DNA of 64,000 nucleotides from Arthrobacter jiangjiafuii (GTDB lineage: Bacteria > Actinomycetota > Actinomycetes > Actinomycetales > Micrococcaceae): NCBI RefSeq assembly GCF_018622995.1, contig NZ_CP076022.1, forward strand, positions 682,001-746,000. Direction: 5' to 3'. The number at the start of each line of letters is the position of its first letter. The stretch's first letter is position 1. Below, in pieces: positions 25,987-34,610 of the stretch. The translations under genes were made by a program, and so were the position numbers. A model generated the notes under the pieces. It was not told the origin of the DNA and ran no database searches. It saw only the letters and a program-made list of their open reading frames with translations.

Positions 25987-27087
25987 ATGTCTGCTCCGAT
26001 CCAACCCGCAGGTGCCACCGCCGCTGGAGCCGCGCCCCGCACCGCGGCTCCACGCCAACCCCAGGAACGCCAACCCCAGGAACGCCAACCCCAAGAGCAG
26101 GCGGCCCCGGACCTCATGGCCGCCGTCGTGCAGCGGGGCTACGGCACCTCGGAAGTCCTGCACCTGGCCCGCATTCCCCGGCCGGAGATCTCGGCCAGGG
26201 AAGTCCTCGTCCGGGTGCATGCCGCCGGACTGGCCAAAGGCGCCTGGCACATCATGACCGGCAAGCCCTACCTGCTGCGCGCCGTCTTCGGGCTGCGCAG
26301 CCCGCGGCAGAACGTCCTGGGCAACAACCTCGCCGGCACGGTGGTTGCCGTTGGCGGCGACGTCACCCGGTTCCAAGTGGGGGACGAGGTGTACGGCATC
26401 GGCCGCGGCACCTTCGCGGAATACTCGGCGGCACCGGAGGACAAGCTCGCGCCCAAGCCGAAGTCGCTGACCTTCGAGCAGGCCGCCGTGGCGCCGGTGT
26501 CCGGGCTGACCGCGCTGCAGGCGGTGTCCGACATCGGCCGCGTCACCGCCGGGCAGAAGGCGCTGGTGCTCGGTGCCGCCGGTGGCGTGGGCAGTTTTGC
26601 GGTGCAGATAGCCAAAGCGGCAGGGGCGGAGGTGACCGGGGCATGCCGCGGATCGAAGGCCGGCTTCGTGCGCTCGCTGGGCGCTGACCACATCCTGGAC
26701 TACACCCGGGACGATTTCGCCGCCGGGCCGCAGCGCTATGACGTGATCATCAGCATTGCCGGCAACCCCGCGCTGCGCCGGCTCCGCCGCGCCCTCACAC
26801 CAAGGGGCACCGCAGTGCTGGTGGGCGGCGAAGAGGGCGGTGTGTTGACCGGCGGCATGATCGAAACGCAAATCGGTGGCCGGATCCTGTCCCTGTTCAC
26901 GGGCCAGCGGCTGATCGGCGCCCTTTGCAAGGAACGGGCAGCCGACCTGGAGCGGCTCACCGCGTTGATCGACGCCGGGCAGGTCATGCCCCTGGTTGAT
27001 GGCAGCTTTGCTTTGGCCGACGTCGCCGCCGCCATGCAGCGGCTGGAATCCGGCACGGTACAGGGAAGCGTGATGCTCACCGTCTGA
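25987..27087 (+). CDS. Zinc-independent MDR-type NAD(P)-dependent quinone/alcohol oxidoreductase
   Basis: A 366-residue medium-chain reductase with an unusual 40-residue N-terminal extension containing a QPQER repeat. The catalytic domain runs LMAAVVQRGYGTSEVLHLA, GNNLAGTVVAVGGDVTRFQVGDEV, and the Rossmann fold has GAAGGVGSFAVQIAKA near 196-211 (GxxGxxG). Zinc-binding cysteines are absent, as in quinone oxidoreductases and enoyl reductases. GAAAGGA lies just before the ATG. It is divergent from the TetR gene with two operators between, so it is probably induced by a compound that TetR senses, perhaps a quinone or xenobiotic. Confidence 0.85.
   Translation: MSAPIQPAGATAAGAAPRTAAPRQPQERQPQERQPQEQAAPDLMAAVVQRGYGTSEVLHLARIPRPEISAREVLVRVHAAGLAKGAWHIMTGKPYLLRAVFGLRSPRQNVLGNNLAGTVVAVGGDVTRFQVGDEVYGIGRGTFAEYSAAPEDKLAPKPKSLTFEQAAVAPVSGLTALQAVSDIGRVTAGQKALVLGAAGGVGSFAVQIAKAAGAEVTGACRGSKAGFVRSLGADHILDYTRDDFAAGPQRYDVIISIAGNPALRRLRRALTPRGTAVLVGGEEGGVLTGGMIETQIGGRILSLFTGQRLIGALCKERAADLERLTALIDAGQVMPLVDGSFALADVAAAMQRLESGTVQGSVMLTV
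26053..26097 (+). repeat. Three 15-bp tandem repeats in the oxidoreductase N-terminus
   Basis: The unit CGCCAACCCCAGGAA occurs at 26053, 26068 and 26083 (the last with two changes) and encodes RQPQE units. In-frame slippage would change only the length of the flexible tail. Confidence 0.85.
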
Positions 27088-27368
27088 CGCGCCGTCTATG
27101 CAACTGATTCAAGACTGTGCCTGGGATTTCCCTCCGGCGGGCCGTAGGATTTCGATTCTCCCTGTAAATCAGCCCGGCGCTCCCGGTCAGCAGGAGTGGC
27201 CAAGATCGGACCTGATTTTGGTGGAGTAGATGACACGCGCTGAGCATACGGAATCCTAATCCACCAGCATATTTTGAAACCAAAGCTCTAATTTTTGAGC
27301 GATGCTCGATGAATAGTCCAAGCTTAAGCTAGCTTGACCCGGAAGGTTTTCTCGTCAAGAATCATGTT

Positions 27369-28691
27369 ATGGCAGCAGCGACAGGAAACTACTTTCCACA
27401 GCATCCAGGCGACCCGACATCATTTAGTTTCCTGCGAACCGAGGCCTGGCGGCAATTCAATCCTATTGAGCTTGACCTACGATCACAGTTGACCATAATT
27501 ACCGGTTCCAACGGGACAGGAAAGACTACGCTGTTGTCCCTCGTGGGCGTCCACTTCAATTGGAATATGGAGCTGATTGGGACACCGGTTCTCGGAGCGG
27601 ACGGGCATGTAACCTTCAAGCTCGGCACAGATGTTCCGATTGAGCTAGCAGGCCGTGACCCTAGCGCGTTCCCTGGCCCTCCTGGGTATACTGCGCCTCC
27701 GACTTCCAAAGTTGGCAGTCTGGAATATGAGAACGGCGTGGTAACGCAACTGCTTGTCCCTGAGTTTCAAAGTCCACAAATCAGTATGCAATACGATCAG
27801 CAGCAGAACGTCGAAGGTGTTTTCCTTAGTTCTCATCGAAGTATAAGTGCTTATCAGCAGGCTGCATGGATACCGGCTCGCTTTTCGCCCGCAAGGGAAT
27901 TGCTCGAGAATTTCCTTAGTGAAATTAGATCCCGACACTTTGGGTTGGCATCCGAGAAATCAAGTATGCTCGTAATGAAGGAATCGCTGCTTGCGGCTGC
28001 CGTTTATAGTGAGGGCAACTCCTCCGTTGTGGCGGATGACGATGCACGCGCTGTGTGGAACGGATTTCAAGAAACACTTCGGGGATTATTGCCAGTAGAA
28101 TTGGGGTTTGATCGCCTCAAAGCGTCTCCGCCAGAGGTAATCCTTGTGACAAAAACTGGCGACTTTACCATTGACGCCCTTTCGGGCGGACTTAGGGCAA
28201 TTTTTGAACTAGCCTGGCAGATTTTCCTTAGATCACGGAAATTAGAAGTGTTTACTGTTTGCATAGATGAACCAGAGAACCATCTTCATCCCGCACTTCA
28301 GCGGTCCCTAATGCCAAGTCTCATGAAGGCTTTTCCGAAGGTTAAGTTCCTCGTTGCGACGCATAGTCCGTTTGTCGTTCGGTCGGCTAATGAAGCGAAT
28401 ATTTATGCCCTCACCTACGATGAATCGAATCATGTAAGTGCGACACTCCTAGACTTGAAAGGTGCGGGGCTTTCAGCCGAAGATACTTTACGCGATGTGT
28501 TGGGTCTGGACAGCACTTTGCCGATGTGGGCAGAGTCAACTTTCAACGACATCCTGTCGCGATTCACTTCTGCAAGCCCTGACGCCGATACGATTAGCGA
28601 GCTGCGTGAGGCCTTGGTTTCGGCAGGGTTGTCTTCTGAGATGCCATTGGCTGTTGAGGCAGTGGTCAACAGCCAGGATGAACATTTGTAA
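27369..28691 (+). CDS. ptuA: Septu-type AAA/ABC-like ATPase PtuA
   Basis: A 440-residue ATPase of the SMC/RecF-like AAA class. Walker A is GSNGTGKTT (residues 46-54), the signature LSGGLRA is near 272, Walker B TVCIDEPENHLHP near 294-306, and the switch segment ATHSPFVV near 330. The C-terminal 80 residues carry no known domain I can name. Its stop overlaps the start of an HNH nuclease gene by one base. That order, ATPase then HNH, is the Septu anti-phage system (PtuAB), where PtuA oligomers hold PtuB and license DNA cleavage on infection. Codon and base use are less GC-rich than neighbours, which suggests transfer. Confidence 0.82.
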   Translation: MAAATGNYFPQHPGDPTSFSFLRTEAWRQFNPIELDLRSQLTIITGSNGTGKTTLLSLVGVHFNWNMELIGTPVLGADGHVTFKLGTDVPIELAGRDPSAFPGPPGYTAPPTSKVGSLEYENGVVTQLLVPEFQSPQISMQYDQQQNVEGVFLSSHRSISAYQQAAWIPARFSPARELLENFLSEIRSRHFGLASEKSSMLVMKESLLAAAVYSEGNSSVVADDDARAVWNGFQETLRGLLPVELGFDRLKASPPEVILVTKTGDFTIDALSGGLRAIFELAWQIFLRSRKLEVFTVCIDEPENHLHPALQRSLMPSLMKAFPKVKFLVATHSPFVVRSANEANIYALTYDESNHVSATLLDLKGAGLSAEDTLRDVLGLDSTLPMWAESTFNDILSRFTSASPDADTISELREALVSAGLSSEMPLAVEAVVNSQDEHL

Positions 28692-29344
28692 TGAGATCGC
28701 TTCAGAAGTCTCAAGAACCTGAGGTCTTGGCGAGGAATAGAACTTCTTGGACCGAAAGCTATGTGGAAGCCGCTAGATCAAAGCGCACTCCAATTGCATA
28801 CTGGCGAAGGCGCCCCATTCCTGAGGTCCTTCTGGCGGAAACGGATAGACGCTGTGCCTATTGTGACAGTCACGTCATCCATGTCGCCCAGCCTCACATC
28901 GAGCATTATCGGCCACGAAAATCTTATCCCGAACTAGTTGTGGCATGGGACAACTTGACCGTTGCATGCCCTCGATGCAATGCTCTTAAATTAGACAATT
29001 TTAGTGAAAAGCTGCCCTTGGTTAACCCATTTATTGATGACCCAATGGATCACTTTATATTTTACGGTGACATGGTCTTTGCTCCAGAGAGTCTACGGGG
29101 TGAATACACAATTCAGATTCTGGGCCTGAATAGGGAAGATATTGTCTCGATGAGGAAGCAGAGAATGCTCAACATGGAGCGATTGGTGGCTTCCTGGCGT
29201 AAAGCGCCACCTGTTCTACGTAATGGTATTCTTTCTGAGATCCATGTTCAGTTTGAATCAGGTGAATATGAAGCCTCGGTACGGACAATGCTTCAGGCCT
29301 TTGGTGTTCCGCTGCCGAATAAAAAGCAATCTCAGTCGAAGTGA
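28691..29344 (+). CDS. ptuB: Septu-type HNH nuclease PtuB
   Basis: The 217-residue protein is of the TIGR02646/PtuB type. The HNH site reads CAYCD (Cys55, Cys58), HIEHYRPRKSYPE (His72 region), WDNLTVACPRCNALK (Asn88, Cys93, Cys96), which gives the zinc knuckle and catalytic residues. The C-terminal half (LNREDIVSMRKQRMLNMERL onward) is helical. Its ATG shares one base with the PtuA stop, so the two are coupled. It is expected to nick or cut DNA when PtuA senses infection. No reverse transcriptase or msr-msd-like structure was seen nearby, so it is not part of a retron. Confidence 0.83.
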   Translation: MRSLQKSQEPEVLARNRTSWTESYVEAARSKRTPIAYWRRRPIPEVLLAETDRRCAYCDSHVIHVAQPHIEHYRPRKSYPELVVAWDNLTVACPRCNALKLDNFSEKLPLVNPFIDDPMDHFIFYGDMVFAPESLRGEYTIQILGLNREDIVSMRKQRMLNMERLVASWRKAPPVLRNGILSEIHVQFESGEYEASVRTMLQAFGVPLPNKKQSQSK

Positions 29345-29505
29345 CTAATCTATTGACATGCTACTCAAATTCCGTTTCAGCCTGAATAACGGGTCGGAGG
29401 TCACCAACGCATCGTCGATTGACTATGACGCAGCCGCATCGATGAACAATCGTGGCATTCTGGGCTAGTCTCGGTAGAGTTTGAGTTGGCAGCCTACGGT
29501 GGAAC

Positions 29506-29943
29506 TCAGTCCATCCGTTCCAGGACGAACACCGGGATGTCCCGCTTGGTCCGTTTCTGATACGTCGCATAGGGCGGATAGGCCTGCACCGCGCGGTCCC
29601 ACCAGAGCGCCTTTTCCTCGCCGGTGACCTCGCGGGCCCGCATGTCCCATTTCTGCGGCCCGTCCTGCAGTTCCACATGCGGATTGGCCCGCACGTTGTA
29701 ATACCAGACCGGGTTCCTGGCCGCACCGCCCATGGAGGCAATGACGGCGTAGTCGCCGTCGTGCTCCACCCGCATCAGCGGCGTCTTGCGCAGCTTGCCC
29801 GACTTCGCTCCGACGGTGGTCAGCAGGATGACCGGGCGCCCGCCGAGGGTGGTGCCCTCCGTGCCGCCGGAGCTTTCGATGAGCTCGGCCTGGTCGCGGG
29901 AGCGCTTGCTGGTACTGGGGGCATATTCACCGGTAAGGGGCAT
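29506..29943 (-). CDS. Deazaflavin (F420)-type nitroreductase-family oxidoreductase
   Basis: A 145-residue protein of the DUF385/Ddn split-barrel family: [20 protein letters not shown] near residues 34-53, then [39 protein letters not shown], and [20 protein letters not shown]. Members use F420H2 or sometimes FAD/FMN to reduce diverse compounds. The likely cofactor is F420, inferred from family and the actinobacterial setting. It is monocistronic and follows the Septu pair in the convergent direction. Confidence 0.87.
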   Translation of the reverse strand: MPLTGEYAPSTSKRSRDQAELIESSGGTEGTTLGGRPVILLTTVGAKSGKLRKTPLMRVEHDGDYAVIASMGGAARNPVWYYNVRANPHVELQDGPQKWDMRAREVTGEEKALWWDRAVQAYPPYATYQKRTKRDIPVFVLERMD

Positions 29944-30110
29944 GCGGACCAGTCAACCCCCTGCCCGCGCCGGGGTCCAGAGCCACAGAAATCCTGGGCA
30001 CCACGCCTTTCTTCAGGCAAACACCCTGCCCCGCGGCGGGCCGCCGTTCGCCTGATGCGCATCGGCCACAAGGAATCGGACCGCGCCGAACCGAACATGC
30101 CCTGCTTCGG

Positions 30111-30424
30111 TTGACGCTCCCGGAGCGCGCCCATACCGTCCCTCCTACACTCGCGCCGCCGTCGTGCACGGTTCAGTACCACCGACACATTTGCAGCTAA
30201 CGGCAGCACCGAGACGGAACCACCGGCCGCATGCACTGGCGATGCGGCACATCCAGCGGTAGCCGCCGCGCCCAGGGGGTGAACGCGGCCCGTATGAGGG
30301 AACCACCCATGGCACGAGGACCCTAACGAGCAGAAGCGAGTCCGCTTCGGCAGCAGTCACATTCCCGGCATCGGCTCCGGTGCCGCACACCCAGCACTCT
30401 CATCACCCCCTAATGAGGAGCGTC
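30111..30424 (+). promoter_or_regulatory. Promoter and long structured leader of the GH3 gene
   Basis: In the 481-base gap before the GH3 gene, TTGACG (30111-30116) and TACCGT (30134-30139) are 17 bases apart and form a good promoter. Transcription from it would give a leader of about 280 bases. The leader has several short stems, for example GCCGCAT/ATGCGGC and GAAGCG/CGCTTC, plus GGGGGTGAA and GGGAACC segments that recall c-di-AMP (ydaO) riboswitches without matching their full order. The gap before the promoter (29944-30110) holds nothing I recognise. Confidence 0.4.
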
Positions 30425-33364
30425 ATGTCCCTATCCCAACGCGGCCGAAATCGTTCCGGCCCCACCCACCGCAGCACCCCCAGCAGAGCTCCGCTGGGCA
30501 GAACCCGGCGCCTCGGAATCCTGATCCTTCCGGCACTGCTGGCCGCGGCCGGCCTGTTTCCGGCCGGCGCCGCAGCGGCCGTAGACCCCGCGGCCCGGGT
30601 CACCCTTCCGGCGCAGCAGGTTCCGCCGGGCATGCCCTGGATGGACCCCACGCTTCCTCCCGAGGAACGCGCGGACCTGGTGGTCGCCGCCATGACCTTG
30701 GAACAGAAGGTGAATTACCTGGTCCAGAGCGGCGGCACCGGCGTACCCGAGCTGGGGCTGCCGCCGCTGCGCAGCAAGGACGGCTGCTGCGGGCTGGCGC
30801 TGGAAAGCACGCCGACGACGGCGCTGCCCGTGGGCGTCGGCCTGGCCTCCACCTACGATGACGAACTGGCGCAGGCGTATGGCGCCGTGGCCGGCGAGGA
30901 AGCCAGGGCCGCCGGCTACAACACCATTGCCGGGCCCACCATGGACCTGGTCCGCACACCCTTCAACGGCCGCATGTGGGAGGACCTCGGCGAGGATCCC
31001 CTGCTCTCCGGTGCCACCTCAGCCAACCAGGTCGAGGGCGAACAGAGTGCCGAGGTGTCGGCCCTGGTCAAGCACTACAACCTGAACAACTTCGAGACCC
31101 GGCGCGGGCACGTGGACGTCCAGGTCGATGAGCGGACCCTGCAGGAGACCTACACCCGACCCTGGGAGAAGCTGATCAGCGAGGCCGACCCCGGGTCCGT
31201 GATGTGCTCCTTTAACAAGGTCAACGGGGAGTTCGCCTGCGGCAACGACACCCTGCTGAACCAGATCCTCAAGGGCCAGCTCGGGTTGGAAGGGTTCGTC
31301 TCCTCGGACTTCAACGCGGCACACAGCTTCGCTGACTATGAGGCGGGCCTGGACATTGCCGGTCCCGGCCTGGAGTTTGCCGGACCCGCCCTGCTTGCTG
31401 CGGTCCAGGCCGGCACCGTCTCCGAGGAGCGCATTACCGACGCCGCCCGCCGGCTGGCGCTGACCATGTTCAAGTACGGGATTGTGGACAACCCGCCGGT
31501 GGGCTCGTTCGTGAACCCGCAGCCCGCGGAACCGCCGATTCCGGCGGCCATGCTCGATGAGCACGCCGAGGTGGCAGCCCAGGTTGCCGGCGAAGCCGCG
31601 GTGCTGCTGAAGAACGAGGAGTCGGCGCTGCCGCTGGCCGCTGATACCGATTCCGTGGCAGTGATTGGCTCCGACGCCGACTGGTACATCGACGGCGGCG
31701 GCAGCGGGGCCATTCCCAATCCGGCCCGGCTGACCACCATTCTGGACGGGATCACCGCCCGGGCGGAGGGGGCCACCGTGGCCTACTCGCCGGGGACCGA
31801 TCCGGTGGGCCTGGGCGACACCCTGCCCGGCCCGTTCCCGGTTCCCAGTGGCGTGCTGACCAACGTCAACGCGGAATACCGGCTCGGCATCAACAACTTC
31901 GCGGGAGAGCCGGAGCTGGCCCGGACCGAGCTGCAGGTCAATCTGCGCACCGGTATTTCCGCGGACACCATCAACACCTCGCAGGTTCCCGGCATCGGTG
32001 CCCAGCTGGCGGCCCAGCCGATCTCCGCGCGCTGGACCGGCACCCTGGTGCCGCCGTCCACCGGTGCGTACACGCTGTCGCTGACCCACCTGGGCACGGC
32101 GCGGCTGTTCCTGAACGACGCCGAGGTCATCACCGGGCCGACGGCCCCGTTCGGCACCCAGGAGGCGGTGGTGAACCTGACCGCCGGCCAGAACGTGGCG
32201 GTCCGGATTGAATACACCACCGATGCGCCGAACCAGTTCAACGGCGGCCTGAACGACCAGCCGGGCGCCATGATGCGCTTTGGCTGGACACCGCCGGCGG
32301 ATGTCCTGCCGCCCAAGATGCAGGCAGCGGTGGAGGCGGCCGCTGACGCGGCCGTCGCCGTCGTCGTCGTCCGCGACTACACCGGTGAGGCAGCGGACCG
32401 CGGGACGCTCACGCTCCCGCAGGATCAGGACCGGCTGATCCAGGAGGTGGCGGCGGTCAACCCGAACACCGTCGTCGTCCTGGCCACCAGCGGCCCGGTC
32501 ACCATGCCCTGGATCGATGACGTGCCGTCGGTGATGGAGGTCTGGTATCCGGGACAGGCGCAGGGGCTTGCCGTGGCGGGCCTGCTGTACGGGGACATCA
32601 ACCCGTCCGGCAAGCTGCCGGTCACGTTCCCGGTCAGCGATGCCCAGGCGGTGCAGGTGGCGTCGCCGAGTCCCTTCAGCCTGATTGAAGTGGTGGACCC
32701 GGTGGTGCCGTACACCGAGGGCGTGTTCGTTGGCTACCGCGGCTACCTGGAGCAGGGGCTGACGCCGCTGTTCCCGTTTGGCCATGGCCTGTCCTACACC
32801 GAGTTCGACTACGAGAAGCTGCGGATCGGCGACAAGGGGAAGTCCTGGCACGAGAAGCACTCCGAAAAGTCCGGCGGCGGGCACATGGGGGATGAAGCGC
32901 CGACAGTCACGGTGCGGGTGCGGAACACCGGCGACACGGCGGGCCAGGAAACGGTGCAGGTGTACGTGGGGAACCTGCCCACGGATGTGCCGACGCCGGA
33001 CCTGGCACTCGCCGGCTACGGCGGCATCACGCTGGAGCCGGGGGAGTCGGGCACCGTCGAGATTGAGCTGGATGCGCGCTCGCTGCAGTACTGGGACGAG
33101 GCCACCGGATACTGGGTCACGCCCACCGGCGAAGTTCCCATTTACGTGGGCAGCTCGGTGGAGGATCTGCGGCTCGAAGGCAGCCTCAGCCTCGGCGGCG
33201 AGGAATACGACGGCCACGGCCACGGCGGCGGCAAGCACGGCGGCGGTCACGGCCACGGCGGCAAGCACGACGGCGGCGGCAACAGCGGCGAGGGTGTCGG
33301 CTGGAACCGCGGCGGCGGCTGGCACGGCGGTCACGGTGGCTGGAACGGCGGTCACCGGCGCTGA
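30425..33364 (+). CDS. Secreted GH3 beta-glucosidase-type glycosidase with PA14 domain and His/Gly tail
   Basis: The 979-residue protein starts at ATG 30425, with GAGGAG 4 bases upstream. A signal peptide (RRLGILILPALLAAAGLF, Ala-rich cleavage site) indicates secretion. The GH3 N-terminal barrel carries the nucleophile Asp295 (VSSDFN), with MDLVRTPFNGRMWEDLGEDP and KHYNLNNFETRR upstream. A PA14 insert (about residues 482-585, WTGTLVPPSTGAYTLSLTHL) sits in the GH3 C-terminal domain. A fibronectin-like FnIII domain (TVRVRNTGDTAGQETVQVYV) follows, and the last 50 residues are a His/Gly/Lys-rich tail. It probably hydrolyses beta-glucosides outside the cell. Confidence 0.87.
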   Translation: MSLSQRGRNRSGPTHRSTPSRAPLGRTRRLGILILPALLAAAGLFPAGAAAAVDPAARVTLPAQQVPPGMPWMDPTLPPEERADLVVAAMTLEQKVNYLVQSGGTGVPELGLPPLRSKDGCCGLALESTPTTALPVGVGLASTYDDELAQAYGAVAGEEARAAGYNTIAGPTMDLVRTPFNGRMWEDLGEDPLLSGATSANQVEGEQSAEVSALVKHYNLNNFETRRGHVDVQVDERTLQETYTRPWEKLISEADPGSVMCSFNKVNGEFACGNDTLLNQILKGQLGLEGFVSSDFNAAHSFADYEAGLDIAGPGLEFAGPALLAAVQAGTVSEERITDAARRLALTMFKYGIVDNPPVGSFVNPQPAEPPIPAAMLDEHAEVAAQVAGEAAVLLKNEESALPLAADTDSVAVIGSDADWYIDGGGSGAIPNPARLTTILDGITARAEGATVAYSPGTDPVGLGDTLPGPFPVPSGVLTNVNAEYRLGINNFAGEPELARTELQVNLRTGISADTINTSQVPGIGAQLAAQPISARWTGTLVPPSTGAYTLSLTHLGTARLFLNDAEVITGPTAPFGTQEAVVNLTAGQNVAVRIEYTTDAPNQFNGGLNDQPGAMMRFGWTPPADVLPPKMQAAVEAAADAAVAVVVVRDYTGEAADRGTLTLPQDQDRLIQEVAAVNPNTVVVLATSGPVTMPWIDDVPSVMEVWYPGQAQGLAVAGLLYGDINPSGKLPVTFPVSDAQAVQVASPSPFSLIEVVDPVVPYTEGVFVGYRGYLEQGLTPLFPFGHGLSYTEFDYEKLRIGDKGKSWHEKHSEKSGGGHMGDEAPTVTVRVRNTGDTAGQETVQVYVGNLPTDVPTPDLALAGYGGITLEPGESGTVEIELDARSLQYWDEATGYWVTPTGEVPIYVGSSVEDLRLEGSLSLGGEEYDGHGHGGGKHGGGHGHGGKHDGGGNSGEGVGWNRGGGWHGGHGGWNGGHRR

Positions 33365-33461
33365 GCACCGCCGAGCGCAGGACCCGAATCCGCTTTGGTT
33401 GTGGGACCTTGGTTGACACTTTCGGGCCGGGGCAATAGCGTTCTCCCTGCACTCGCACCGA

Positions 33462-33496
33462 CTGAAGCCCGGGACCACAGCGGTCCCGGGCTTCAG
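33462..33496. terminator. Bidirectional hairpin terminator
   Basis: CTGAAGCCCGGGACC pairs perfectly over 15 bp with GGTCCCGGGCTTCAG around a 5-base loop. It lies between the convergent GH3 gene and the sugar isomerase-like gene. Confidence 0.8.
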
Positions 33497-33544
33497 CCAT
33501 GCAACGGAGTTATGCCCGCCGCCCGAGCCGGCCAGGCTACGCGT

Positions 33545-34546
33545 TTAGCGGGAGGAGAACGCGGCGTCGAACGCGGCCGACGGCGGATCCATAGCCAGTG
33601 ACCGCACAAACGCCAGGGCCTCGGGTGCGCCGACCAGCCGGTCCATCCCGGCGTCTTCCCATTCCACCGATATGGGCCCCTGATAGCCGATGCTGTTGAG
33701 CATCCGGAACGCGTCCTCCCACGGCACGTCGCCGTGTCCGGTGGACACAAAATCCCAGCCGCGCCGCGGATCGGCCCACGGCAGGTGGGAACTGATCCGG
33801 CCGTTGCGGCCGTTGGTCATCCGCTTCTTCGTGTCCTTGCAGTCCACGTGGTAGATCCGGTCCCGGAAGTCCCAGAGGAAGGCCACCGGGTCCAGGTCCT
33901 GCCAGACGAAGTGGCTGGGGTCCCAGTTCAGGCCGAAGGCCGGCCGGTGTCCGATCGCTTCCAGCGTCCGCACCGTGGTCCAGTAGTCGTAGGCGATTTC
34001 GCTGGGATGGACCTCGTGGGCAAAGCGCACCCCCACCTCGTCGAAGACATCCAGGATCGGGTTCCAGCGGTCCGCGAAGTCCTGGTAGCCGGCGTCGACG
34101 GCGGCGGCTGAGACCGGCGGGAACATGGCCACGTATTTCCAGATCGAGGACCCGGTGAACCCGATGACCGTCTTCACGCCCAGCGCGGCGGCCAGCCGGG
34201 CGGTGTGTTTCATTTCCTCGGCGGCGCGCTGCCGGACCCCCTCGGGGTCGCCGTCGCCCCAGACCTGGTCCGGGAGGATGTCGCGGTGCCGCTGGTCGAT
34301 CGGGTCATCGCACACCGCCTGCCCCTTCAGATGGTTGGAGATCGCGTACACGCTGAGGTTGTACTTTTCCAGGATGTCCTTGCGGCCCTGGATGTAGTCG
34401 GCGTCGTCCCACCGCCAGGGATCCAGGTGGTCGCCCCAGCAGGCGAGTTCCAGTCCGTCGTACCCCCATTCGGAGGCAAGCCGCGCCACTTCCTCCAGCG
34501 GCAGGTCGGCCCACTGGCCGGTGAACAGAGTGACAGGTCGGGACAT
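33545..34546 (-). CDS. Sugar phosphate isomerase/epimerase-type TIM-barrel protein
   Basis: A 333-residue member of the xylose isomerase-like/AP endonuclease 2 family. Metal-site marks are HEVHPSE near residue 177, NWDPSHFVW near 210, [10 protein letters not shown] near 235 and VEWEDAGMD near 306. It starts [20 protein letters not shown]. It is the last of three minus-strand genes with a Gfo/Idh oxidoreductase and a sugar-binding lipoprotein, so it probably acts on a keto- or aldo-sugar made by the oxidoreductase (3-keto sugar or inosose type). The actual substrate cannot be read from sequence. Confidence 0.83.
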   Translation of the reverse strand: MSRPVTLFTGQWADLPLEEVARLASEWGYDGLELACWGDHLDPWRWDDADYIQGRKDILEKYNLSVYAISNHLKGQAVCDDPIDQRHRDILPDQVWGDGDPEGVRQRAAEEMKHTARLAAALGVKTVIGFTGSSIWKYVAMFPPVSAAAVDAGYQDFADRWNPILDVFDEVGVRFAHEVHPSEIAYDYWTTVRTLEAIGHRPAFGLNWDPSHFVWQDLDPVAFLWDFRDRIYHVDCKDTKKRMTNGRNGRISSHLPWADPRRGWDFVSTGHGDVPWEDAFRMLNSIGYQGPISVEWEDAGMDRLVGAPEALAFVRSLAMDPPSAAFDAAFSSR

Positions 34547-34610
34547 GGCATGCTCCTTCAGATCTCGCGGATCAAGGTTCTCGCGGGTTTGTTCTCACGC
34601 TGTTAAGAGG

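Noticed and set aside
25194-26117. TetR protein with a 74-residue N-terminal extension
   Set aside because: The extension crosses the two operators and the divergent gene's start and is repetitive. The real start is ATG 25895.
27088-29344. Retron carrying the PtuAB pair
   Set aside because: No reverse transcriptase frame is present on either side. The 281-base upstream gap holds nothing like an msr-msd that I could see.
30111-30424. Confident ydaO (c-di-AMP) riboswitch
   Set aside because: GGTGAA and GGGAACC boxes are present, but order and the CAGCTAAC segment do not fit well enough by eye. It is kept only as a candidate structured leader.
31019-33478. An 819-codon minus-strand frame over the GH3 gene
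   Set aside because: The plus strand encodes a complete secreted GH3 enzyme. The antisense frame has no domain and low-complexity composition.
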